From Zelopaecilomyces penicillatus (Eukaryota > Ascomycota > Sordariomycetes > Hypocreales > Pseudodiploosporaceae), in assembly GCA_005765155.1 (NCBI GenBank), contig VCCP01000004.1, positions 682,001 through 746,000 on the forward strand: a stretch of DNA of 64,000 nucleotides, given 5' to 3'. Both the position numbers and the translations under genes were made by a program. Numbering within the stretch: position 1 is the first letter of the stretch; every line of letters begins with the position of its first letter. This document shows positions 55,164 to 64,000 of the stretch, in pieces. Under the pieces are notes generated by a model, which was not told the DNA's origin, ran no database searches, and saw nothing but the letters and a program-made list of their open reading frames with translations.

Positions 55164-56200
55164 GGCGGATGCGTGTCGTCCCCGACAATTTGGCTGGAAG
55201 AAGCTTGAGGGGGGTGGAGGAAGAGGAGGGAGAAGGGAGCTGTTGGAGATGGGGGACCAGAAGCCTTTATTATTGTTATTCTGAAAGAGACATTGGGTTC
55301 ACCTCCATCCCACATTCAATACGATGGGTAGGGTGAAAAAACGGCCGGTGGGGGAGGAGGGAGTGCATCTCCTACAGTACAGCGTCTGGATGCAACGCTA
55401 ATAGCAGGGTTGGTTGCGCTCCACCCACTGTAAAGTTCGATACCTGGCTACCAACCTTGCCTGCAGTTGCTTAGCTCGGTCTGGTATTGCTGGGAAGCTT
55501 CAAGGTTTTGCGCTGCTCACTAAGAGGTTGGTAATTGGATGCCTGGGAATCCCATGTCCCATCTAGTGTCTAGACTCCAACACTTGGGCGGGTTGATTCG
55601 CTGGAAGAACTCTTTTCCAATTTGACAATATTCTTGCACCCATCTACCCCTAATACTCTAATTATATCAGCGTTTGTTTGGATCAACCACGGCAACAGCT
55701 CGCGTCCCTGCATCGCCCAGCCAAGTGACATCCTTGGCCAAGCCGATGCAAAGAGCAAGATAAGGATCTGATGGTGGGGGGAGCTTTGGGGGGTTTCCCA
55801 TCCTATCCCTGCTCGGCTCTTCGGCTTATGAGCTTGTTTATAAGCCCCGATTGATGAAGCTCAACGCCAGCGACGCGCCCTGATTGGTTTGTTTGTCCAT
55901 GGTTCGATGCAAGCGGAGCAATTCTAGCTCTTTGTCATGGATGACTACTCCATCCTTAAGGCCCAACAAGCGCTGGTCCAAGCCAGCTTCTCAGCATTTG
56001 ATCGTGCTATCGCAATGATGTGCGATAACCTTGTTTTTTCTATATTTTCCGCGGTAAGAGTCCATCGTATTTCGTACAGCATTTGACAACACCCATGGAG
56101 CTGAGTAACAATATCGTGATTGTTTCAAATGAAAATGTTCAGGATACTGTACTCATTGTTCAGTTGCTGTCACTCTCTCTCAAGATTTCGGCCACAATAG

Positions 56201-56225
56201 ACCAGACCAGACCAGACCAGACCAG
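56201..56225. repeat. (ACCAG)5 tandem repeat
   Basis: Five perfect ACCAG units, in intergenic sequence. Confidence 0.9.
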
Positions 56226-58161
56226 TCGCGCAAGCCTACATTTGATAAAAAATGCGGATTTCATATACACTTTACCCATAAATAAGACGAAATTCGAAGT
56301 GGCTACTTGTCTCTAGAAACAGGTGGTCAGACCGAAACGAGCGCCATGTCGAGTTGCACTGGTCAGTCTGATGAAAGAAGGTGTACATGTAAAAGTCACG
56401 TCACGAGACCAGTCATCTGACGAAGACCAAGGTTGGTGACAAGCCATCGGCAGTTGCTCACAAAGAAAAAGCAACCAAGGAGATGCATTCGGCAGTTCTG
56501 CGATGTGTTCGGCAACATCAACGTCGTTAGATCGCGTGCTTAGACATGGTGCGCGCATCGTCTGTGTCAAGATCGGTGAGCAAAGGCAACGGTATTTTGA
56601 GTTTAGTTGCGCATTCAGGGGTCTGTCGTGCGGTGCCCACACCGACAAACGCTGAGATTCGACAGACTATTTCCGACTGGCTGGAATGCTGAAACATCCT
56701 AGTGCGTACGTTGTATGGCGCGTCGTCGTTCAAGAACGGCCCAGATACGACCAACACAACCCCCGGAAAACCTCAGATGAGCTAGTCGCAATGCTGGTTC
56801 AGCCAAGAGTTGGCAGCGTTCATTTGACGCGGGCCGCTCTCTTTGATTTCCCAGGATTTCATGATTCCAAGATGCTACCCTGGGTAATCATCTCCGTGAA
56901 AGCCATAATCCAGTAATAATTGGCCCTACAACGTTACGTATTGGCTAGAAGTCGCATGATCCAAGGCCGAAAGTCAAGGGCAGAGGAGCCCAAAGCACAA
57001 ATTACAGCGCAAGCCATTCAAAGACAAGCCATAATACCGGGGATCTGAACAGTGGCTTGGTTAGGGCAAGGTACTAACTAGATGGTGAGGCTGTTAGTAT
57101 ACGTGAGCTTGTTCATGGGGAAATGGAGATACATAGCCACACAACGGAGTAACGGGAGAAAGCGCCGAGTGGGCATGTTCTGTAAGCGAATGCGAGTGGA
57201 TAGATATCTTGGCAGACATGTGCGATTGTGGGAGGAGAGACAAGACGAAATTAGAAATAACAAGGCTCAAACATTATCTGCGCGCAAACTTTGGTTTTCT
57301 GTCACCGAGTTTGCCAAGCCAATACGCTGCAATGGGGGAAAGAAGCTGTGCTGTCGGCAGTTGCCTCTAAAACCGGACTGAGGCAAGTCGGGTTCACGAT
57401 AATGTTGAGATAAACGGTACGCTTATGTAAAATTTCCGGTCTCCTCTTAACTCCCAACCTGAACCTCCGAATCGCTGGTTCTTCAATATAGATCTCGCAA
57501 CGGCTTTATCCCTTGACGTGGCCTGACTTATGGCGAGTATGATCAGGGGGCGTATCTACCACTGACGGCCCTAGATAAAGGGTTTATGGGGGAAACCCTT
57601 CACGTCGTAGGCAGTGGCTGCTTGAAGAAGCTGATTGGAACCTCTCCCAGAAAAACCGCAACACCAATCGCGTCTAGTTCTCCCGCATCCCCATTCCCAC
57701 ATCCGCGGAACTCGTACTCGATGAACCAGCACTGTGATTTGTTCCCAAGCTTCGACTGCTGGGCGAATCGCACACCATGTGGACACCTTCAGCCCTTTTT
57801 TGGCCCGTCCCTGTCGCAGCTTCGGTAGCTGAATACTCTTGTTTTGAATAGCGTCGCGTGGCGCTACCAGACTAAACCACCAAACTAGTGTTGGGGTGGA
57901 ACGCCAGCGAATTGTCGTTGTGGAATCACTTATGATACGTCCTGGGAGAAGAGCCAACCTGGACAGAAGGGGCATTGCGGACGAGATCATGGCCCCCCTC
58001 CACAGGCCATGACGATAATTCTGTCCCCTGGCTCGTGTTTTCCCTAGCCCGTTGAGGAAAAGCCACTTAACCTCGAGGGTACCTCGTTTTCTACACGACG
58101 CCACCACCGTTTGGGCGTTGCGAAACCTTGCAGTAGTTCGTGAAGGAGATGTCTGTGTCTC

Positions 58162-58182
58162 GGGGTTTGGGGTTTGGGGTTT
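58162..58182. repeat. (GGGGTTT)3 telomere-like tandem repeat
   Basis: Three perfect GGGGTTT units in intergenic sequence. The fungal telomere unit is usually TTAGGG, so this is G-rich and telomere-like but not identical. Confidence 0.85.
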
Positions 58183-58794
58183 GAACACACAGCCGCTGAT
58201 GAGCCTTGTCCGATCCGACAAACTCTGTTCAGCAACGAACACCCAAATACATGTGTGCCTGAGCCAGGGTGGAGTGTCCATCACAATGTGGCTGGGATGG
58301 TTTTAAGACAAGCCCAGATACAGATAGAGAAAGCTGATGGCGGGCTAGTGTTCTCTTGGTTTGGGTTTGTGAAAGCTGTAAATGTGCGGGCTTGCACTAA
58401 CATGAAGCTACCAGGAGATAGTCTACCCAAAGACGGATGCGCCAACCCCGGGAGGCTTTCAAGAACGCTTTGATTCTACTCCACATACCGTTCCTCCCGA
58501 TCATAAAAAGGAACGCGGCTGGTTACAACTCATAAGGAGATGTTACCAACCGCAGTTGGTGACCCATATATATCTCTATGACCATCCCCAGTCATCTTGT
58601 CGACACATTTGAATCCTATTCCCACTCCGTCTCTCTTTGCCTAACTTACCGGCTGGCCGATAATACCATAAAAACGACAGTCTCAACAGAAAACAACCCC
58701 GAGTTAGTCACTTGAACAAATCAACCCACCGAGGGGGACGCCATCACCACAGCCAGAGGGGTAATATACCTCCCCGCGGCACTGGACGACATTG

Positions 58795-60385
58795 ATGTGT
58801 GCTGTCATTGCTTCGTTAAGCTGCTTTGGGAAAACGAACAAGGCAGATATGTCTTTAATGTCCCTAACTGATGTATTGGCCCAGGTGCCTAAATGCGCTG
58901 TGAGTGGGCCTCATCACCGTCACCGTCCATGGAGAATGTATCAGACCCTGAACAGTACACTCGCTAACAGTTCTGTTGCGTCCCTGCATTTAGGTCAACT
59001 GCTTGATTACTGCCGTAAGTGATTCATCATGCTCCCTTACCAACACAACATGTATTTGTTCGACGCCATCCATCGACAAGTATGGAACCACCTGCATCCT
59101 AAGCGCGTGCAGTCTCCCAGATACCCTCTGTACGTCATCACATTAATCTTTTCTTACAAATAAGTCGGCATGGGTTTGGTTTCACTGGTTTGAACACTCT
59201 ACAAATGCTAGAGCTAATTCTTGAATAGTCACAAAAAACCTTACCGCAACTGCATGCAACGCGCCCATCAGGGACAAATCTGCCCAATATGACATCATGA
59301 ATATCACGCTCTCCACCATCACTTGGACACTCGTCATCATCCGAATTCTCTTTAAACGATTCTGGGGTTCTCAAAAAGCCCTCGGTTGGGACGACTGGGT
59401 TATCATGTCCACAGTAGCTCTCGGTGTGCCCTGCACGGTCATCAATATCCGCGGCATGACCGCCAACGGGCTGGGCAAGGACATCTGGACCCTAGGAATG
59501 GAGAAGGTTATGCAATTTGTTCTCTCCTTTTACATCATGGAAGTACTTTACTTGGCAGAGATATCCCTCATCAAACTGAGCCTGTCACTCTTCTATCTCA
59601 ACATTTTCCCGAGCGTCTCTATTCGCCGGCTGCTTTGGGGTAATGTGATATTTAACATTATCTTTGGATTAGTATTCGTTATTGGAGGCATATTTCAATG
59701 CACGCCGATCAGCTTTTACTGGACGCAGTATACGGACAAACTATCTGGTGGTCGCTGCTTCGACATCAACGGTTTTGCGTGGATCCACGCCGCGCTGGGC
59801 GTCGCACTCGATTTCTGGATGATTGCTATTCCGCTGAGCCAAGTACGGAAGCTTGAGCTACACTGGAAGAAGAAAATTGGCGCCATCATCATGTTCTTGA
59901 CAGGAACTTTGTAGGCCAACATCCCCCCCTAGGCCGCTTCCCATCTAGATCTAACTTGCTCATCTCGGTTCTTTAGTGTTACAATCGTCTCCATTCTACG
60001 ACTACACACCCTCTTAACATTTGCCAAAACAACAAACCCAACATGGGATAACTGGAGTCTCGCATTATGGTCCACCGTCGAAGTCAACGTCGGTATAATA
60101 TGCACCTGTTTACCGACCATCCGACTGATCCTGCTGCGCATGTTCCCGAGGGTATTCAGCACCGGCAGGTCAAACGCCTCGCGGACGTCACGCTTCCGGT
60201 CTGAGATTGAGAATTTGCCGGCGACTAGTTCGAGTAACAATGGAATTATGATTACAAAAAGTATTGAGTTGTCGAGTGTGGAAGCTAGTAGCCAGCATAG
60301 TGCGGCTTCGGCGGGGGAAAAGTCGACTTCTGGGGCGGTTGCAGAGAGCAGCACGGGTCCGTGGAGTGCGAATCATTCGTTTTAG
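58795..60385 (+). CDS. CFEM-domain seven-helix receptor-like protein (PTH11 type)
   Basis: Four exons: 58795..58899, 58994..59129, 59229..59910 and 59977..60385; introns of 94, 99 and 66 bp with donors GTGAGT, GTACGT and GTAGGC and branch sites GCTAACAG and CTAAC in the first and third. The product is 443 residues. The CFEM domain has cysteines at 34, 38, 48, 55, 57, 69, 74 and 90 (PKCAVNCL, CSLTNTTCIC, TTCILSACSL, ATACNAP). After NAPIRDKSAQYD come about seven hydrophobic helices, from MNITLSTITWTLVIIRILF through WVIMSTVALGVPCTVIN, IIFGLVFVIGGIFQCTP and AALGVALDFWMIAIPL to the seventh after ALWSTVEVNVGIICTCLPTIRLIL. The tail is Ser-rich and cytosolic. PTH11-type proteins sense surfaces in plant pathogens. 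The start is tentative: the first exon lacks a convincing signal peptide, so an upstream exon may exist. Confidence 0.85.
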
Positions 60386-60564
60386 TAATTTCTAACATGT
60401 CAAGAATTATATATAATGAAGCAATCAAACAAATTTTTATTTCAGCCATCGTCTTGATAAATACATAGTATCCTGTCGTTGTGCGAACTTGGAAGCTTCA
60501 ATTGTGAATCATTGCACAACACTACTTATTTGTCCTATCGCCGGCACTGCAGCATCCAATCATT

Positions 60565-60662
60565 GGGGGAATGGTGTAGGGGTTCTCACATCCGCTTTGC
60601 ATTGGCAGTTCTACTGCTGTGTGATCTGCGGAAGGTCCGGGGTTCAAATCCCCGTTCCTCCA
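60565..60662 (+). tRNA. tRNA-Ala(UGC) with 25-nt intron
   Basis: Acceptor stem GGGGGAA/TTCCTCC with the G3-U70 pair that identifies alanine, D arm GTG/CAC, anticodon stem TCCGC/GCGGA, anticodon TGC, then an intron at 60602-60626 after position 37 (the usual site), variable loop AGGTC, T arm CGGGG/CCCCG with TTCAAAT, discriminator A. A T-run (TTTT) lies within about 10 nt downstream. Confidence 0.92.
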
Positions 60663-61352
60663 AAAATTATTTTGCTCTCCGTACAAAACTTTTTATGTGA
60701 GATATGCTCGACTGTTTTGGCTTCGATTTGGAGTAGATGCAAATATTTTTGCTTGGACATAGTCATACGCCACCGGAATATCATGGCTTCATGGCCCTGT
60801 TAACACTTTGCCTAGTTGAAGCTGATAACATACCATGAAGCTTGATTGTTGGGTTTGTAATTCACTCAAGCATAACTGGCAATGTCCTTGGTTACTGTAA
60901 GAAAAATGAAAATAAAATTGTGAACTGTATAAAACGAGATGAAGAAAAAATCAACGTTAGCTCTGGGGTCCATAAAGAATAACGGCGTATCAGTTGGGAG
61001 CTGTAACATATGATATTTAGGTGTCTGCAAAAAGTGAGCACAAGTAGAATCATAGCTGTTGAATTAGTAAATTAAATACATTCAGATACAAATACCATGC
61101 ATATCTAACTACCACCCCCACCAATGGATTCGAAGTGGACAGGGTATTATTAGAGAGTAGAGAGCTCCATCCACATCGCATCTTGATAACCCGAAAGGCC
61201 GAGCAACTACAACCCATTTATTACTACATCGCCACGACACGAGATACTATTTCGTTGCATTTGCATCAAAGTCATCACCAATCTTTCTCCTTCTCCCCCT
61301 TCAAACTTCCATTATCCAGCCGTATACTCGCAATATCATCCCACTGCCCGCC
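60663..61352. other. Intergenic region
   Basis: AT-rich flank after the tRNA and a C/T/A-rich leader before the aldolase start (about 61200-61352). No gene is supported. Confidence 0.45.
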
Positions 61353-62412
61353 ATGTCTGCCGCCCCTCCCCCTCCTCCAGGCGTATACGTCCCCGTGCCC
61401 ACCTTCTTCACACCCCGAACCTCTGCCAACTACGACGTCACAACCCCGCCCCTCGATCTCGCCACACAAGCCGCACACTCCATCTATCTAGCTAAAGCAG
61501 GCATTCGCGGCCTCGTGGTGTTGGGCACAACAGGCGAAGCTGTACATATCCATCCTCGCGATCGGAGGGCGCTGCTGGCGGGCGTGAGGGAGGCGCTGGA
61601 GAAGGAAGGGTTTGCGGATTATCCTATCATTGCGGGGACGGCGACGCATAGTGTGGAGGAGACGTTTGAGCAGTTGGTGGATGCGAAGGAGGTAGGGGCG
61701 CAATGGGGGTTGTGTTTGGTGCCGGGGTATAATGCGCCGGTGACGACGCAGGAGGGGATTGTGCGGTGGTTCACGGCCGTGGCTGATCGAAGTCCGATTC
61801 CTATTATGATGTGAGTTTGGGTTTCCCAATTCTTCATTTGGGTCAGTTTCCTATGAATGGAGAATGCTAAACTCTCTCAGCTACCACTTCCCCGGTGTCT
61901 CCAACATGGTCAAAGTCCTCCCCTCAACCTTTGCCACTCTCGCCAAACATCCCAACATCGTCGGCTGCAAACTCTCCCACGGCGACGTTTCCCAACTCAT
62001 TCAAATCGCCTCCAACCCAGCCATCGACCCTTCCCGCTTCCACGTCTTCACAGGCCTCGGACAGCTACTTCTCCCCGTCATATCCGTCGGCGGCGCGGGA
62101 GCCATCGACGGCTCGGCCGGTTTCTTTCCCAAGTCACTGGTGCGGTTGTACGAGCTGTGCTCTAGGCTGCATCCGACTGATGCTGAGCTTGTGGAGCGGC
62201 GACTGCTGCAGTACAAGGTGAGCTCGATGGAGGAGATTGTGGTGAGGTTTGGGGTTGTGGGGATTAAGGAGGCAGTGGCACGGTTGAGGGGGTTTGGGGA
62301 TGTGGATGGGGTGCGGTTGCCCCTTTTTGGAGGGATTCCGGGAGGAGATGCTGAGTGGGAGAGTTGGAAGCCGGTTTTGGATGCGATGGAGGAGGTGGAG
62401 AAGTCGCTGTAG
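61353..62412 (+). CDS. DapA-family class I aldolase (dihydrodipicolinate synthase-like)
   Basis: Exons 61353..61810 and 61881..62412 with a 70-bp intron (donor GTGAGT, branch TGCTAAAC, acceptor CTCTCAG); 329 residues. TIM-barrel Schiff-base aldolase or lyase: carboxylate-binding GTTGEA, the catalytic Tyr in PIMIYHFPGVSN (created by the splice), the Schiff-base Lys in NIVGCKLSHGD, and GGAGAIDGSAGFFPKSLVRLYE. Fungi make lysine by the aminoadipate route, so a true DapA role is unlikely. Relatives include 4-hydroxy-2-oxoglutarate aldolase and the 3-deoxy-hexulosonate aldolase of galacturonate catabolism; which applies is not decidable here. Confidence 0.9.
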
Positions 62413-63113
62413 TTGTGAAGCTCTTTCATCCTAGGCAAACTCTAATGGCCTGGTGAGGACATGGTATTGTCTACTCAGACCATCCTAGGAAGATGTTTGT
62501 AGCAGCCTAACAAATGTAATTAAGAGTAAAGTAACATGAATTATAGGAATCGAGTCCATCAAATACGCAACAAACGTCATGTAAGCTCATATTAAGAAGC
62601 CCACCTCCTCCATATTGACTAGGTCCAAGTTGTGGATCCTGGAACTTACATCCATTGTCCAATCCTTTTCTAAGAGGTTCTTGTGTATTTTGATCGAGCC
62701 AAGTTTCACATTCTTCATTGCTACTTATCATCTTCAAGATAGGACCACTGCAACTGAACATGTCACGTCATATACGAAGACGATATTGATATCAACCAAC
62801 GTACCTGGCCGGATTCCAAGTGTCATATCAATTATAATCCATAGCATCAATGTCATTTCTGTACAGGTAGGTGGCAGATATTGAGCAGTAATCTTTGAAC
62901 TAATAGCCCGTGATACAGAGCCAGATGGACCAGAACTCATACTATCATCCATGTTAATTGTAACCAAACTGTAACACAGAAGTTATAGCCCAGATGAGAT
63001 CATTGAGCTTCCTATAAACTAGCAATCATATGTATAATATCTCTGTAGCTGGATCACTTCACCCATGGCTATATCATTACATAGAAAATTCATTTCATCC
63101 CACAGCGCTTGTT
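62413..63113. other. Intergenic region with two weak minus-strand frames
   Basis: Minus frames at 62734-62967 and 62507-62761 could be joined through a GTTGGT donor and a TGTTCAG acceptor to give a protein of about 130 residues with a Gly-rich Cys-containing end, but neither half resembles a known family and the start is weak. Not called as a gene. Confidence 0.3.
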
Positions 63114-63978
63114 TCATGGCTCCAAGACCCCCTTTTTAATTGTCAACCTCGGCCTCACCGTCTCCATCTTTACAATCGACTCCCTCTTCTGCCTAAAATG
63201 AACCGTCCCATACCTCAACAACTCCGCAAATGTCCCCACCCCACAATCCCTTCCCGGATTCTCATCCCACAGCGTCCCCAAATGCACCGAGTACGTCAAA
63301 TCCTTACCATGCGTAATCTTCTGCATACTCGAGCGTGTCAGAATCCTCCAGACGAGATTATACGCCTCTTTATACTCTTGCGAGTCCGTGTCCTTCGCGC
63401 CATAGTTGGCGGCGGCGACTCTCAAAGACAGCAAATCGTACATCTTTTGCCCTGAACCTGCGAAACCTACAATAGTCTCGCCGCCCCAGTTCTCCTCGCG
63501 GACGTGGAAGCCAAAGATGTGAGTTTGCCAGTAGTCGACGCAGCTGAAACCGTCGCCGGCGTCTTCGAGGATGCAGAGGCGCCGCCAGCAGATTACTTGG
63601 GTGATGTACTCGAAGACCGTTTTGGGTGCGACTTTGAAGTCCCAAGTGAAGTCGGCGTCTTGGGCGTCCTCGAAGCTGGTGTCTTGGAGCGGTGTTAGGA
63701 GTGGGGATTCGAAGATGCCGATGCTGTTTTTACGATCTTTCCAGAGATGCATAAATAATTCGTGCCTGTGATGTCATGAATTGCTTTCCTTTGCATTTCC
63801 CTTGGCTTCTCACGGTATTGTAGCCATGAAGGGTGTTGAGGGTAAGGAGTCAATAGGGATTAACTCACCATCTCTTGATAAATGGATTCCCTTTACGAGC
63901 AGCAATGAAATGGTTCGCTATAGTTTGCCCATACATAATAGGAATTGCCACCTTGTATGGATTCCCAGGATCTGCCAG
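63114..63978 (-). CDS. Capsular-polysaccharide-synthesis-type glycosyltransferase family protein, C-terminal part
   Basis: The last two exons, 63869..63978 and 63114..63765, are split by a 103-bp intron (donor GTGAGT, acceptor TCACAG). A further acceptor (GGGATTAG) ends an upstream intron at 63979, so the 5' part of the gene lies beyond the window. The encoded 253 residues contain LADPGNPYKVAIPIMYGQT, ANHFIAARKGNPFIKRW, FTWDFKVAPKTVFEYITQV, LEDAGDGFSCVDYW and LTRSSMQKITHGKDLTYSVHLGTLWD, as remembered from fungal proteins annotated as capsule polysaccharide biosynthesis (Caps_synth, nucleotide-sugar-dependent glycosyltransferases of the mannosyl type). In fungi these proteins are often found in secondary-metabolite or cell-surface contexts. 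Confidence 0.8.
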
Positions 63979-64000
63979 CTAATCCCAGCATATACGATCC

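Larger units (their letters stand above)
55164..58794. other. Gene-poor region (3.6 kb)
   Basis: Promoter of the LtrA-like gene at the left, promoter of the CFEM receptor at the right. The longest frame (57571-58284 minus, 237 codons) is Trp/Arg/Cys-rich, crosses a G-rich repeat and has no domain, so it is not called. It contains an (ACCAG)5 repeat and a (GGGGTTT)3 repeat, listed separately. Confidence 0.4.

Noticed and set aside
57571..58284. Minus-strand 237-codon open frame
   Set aside because: No domain, odd Trp/Arg/Cys composition, crosses the (GGGGTTT)3 repeat, no intron or start context; overlapping frames occur on the other strand.
62507..62967. Two short minus-strand frames that can be joined by a GTTGGT intron
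   Set aside because: Weak donor, weak start and no family resemblance; left as a possible gene in the intergenic entry.
1..64000. CRISPR array, bacterial operon or phage features
   Set aside because: Spliceosomal introns, eukaryotic tRNA genes and fungal protein families throughout; no regularly spaced repeats of CRISPR type seen.

Overview
The window is nuclear DNA of a filamentous ascomycete (Pezizomycotina), most probably a sordariomycete and plausibly Hypocreales. Three things point there. Genes are compact and split by short introns of about 45-140 bp with GTRAGT-like donors and CTRAC/CTAAC branch sites. The gene content includes a cerato-platanin, a CFEM/PTH11-type receptor, a UstYa-like (DUF3328) protein, a Zn2Cys6 regulator and capsular-polysaccharide-type proteins. 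The tRNA genes have eukaryotic architecture. The order is inferred from overall resemblance only.

Layout. 0-7 kb: 5' part of a GPI-anchor gene (Gpi11/PIG-F), a tiny mitochondrial membrane protein, a large SNF2 ATPase of the ERCC6L2 type and a METTL7-like methyltransferase. 7.8-16.4 kb: HSL-type esterase, the divergent pair IMP3/RSM18 (SSU processome and mitoribosome), a CIA84-like complex I assembly factor and an AKR7-type reductase. 16.8-22.5 kb: an orphan protein, a Thi74/SLC35F-like transporter and an F-box protein with a split box. 22.5-28 kb is gene-poor, with one orphan two-exon gene. 28-35.6 kb is the most accessory-looking stretch: Zn2Cys6 regulator with a defective-looking splice junction, thioredoxin, UstYa-like membrane protein, a divergently transcribed 55-residue secreted four-cysteine peptide, and a secreted histidine-phosphatase-fold protein. 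38-46.6 kb: an orphan protein ending in an exact three-copy 39-residue basic repeat, a YdeI/OmdA protein, an MSS116-like helicase, an M20 peptidase and homoserine kinase. 46.6-50.2 kb is gene-poor. 50.2-55.2 kb: cerato-platanin, two tRNA-Lys(CUU), a conserved orphan and an LtrA-like protein. 55.2-58.8 kb is gene-poor. 58.8-64 kb: CFEM receptor, intron-containing tRNA-Ala(UGC), a DapA-family aldolase and a partial capsular-polysaccharide-type gene running off the end.

How they fit together. Most genes are unrelated housekeeping functions. The one possible functional group is 28-35.6 kb, where a pathway-type regulator, a UstYa-like protein (a family that oxidises ribosomal peptides and other fungal metabolites), a thioredoxin and a small secreted cysteine-rich peptide are neighbours. 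It is reported as a candidate, not an established cluster. All exon structures were read by eye; those given are phase-consistent across their junctions except where stated.
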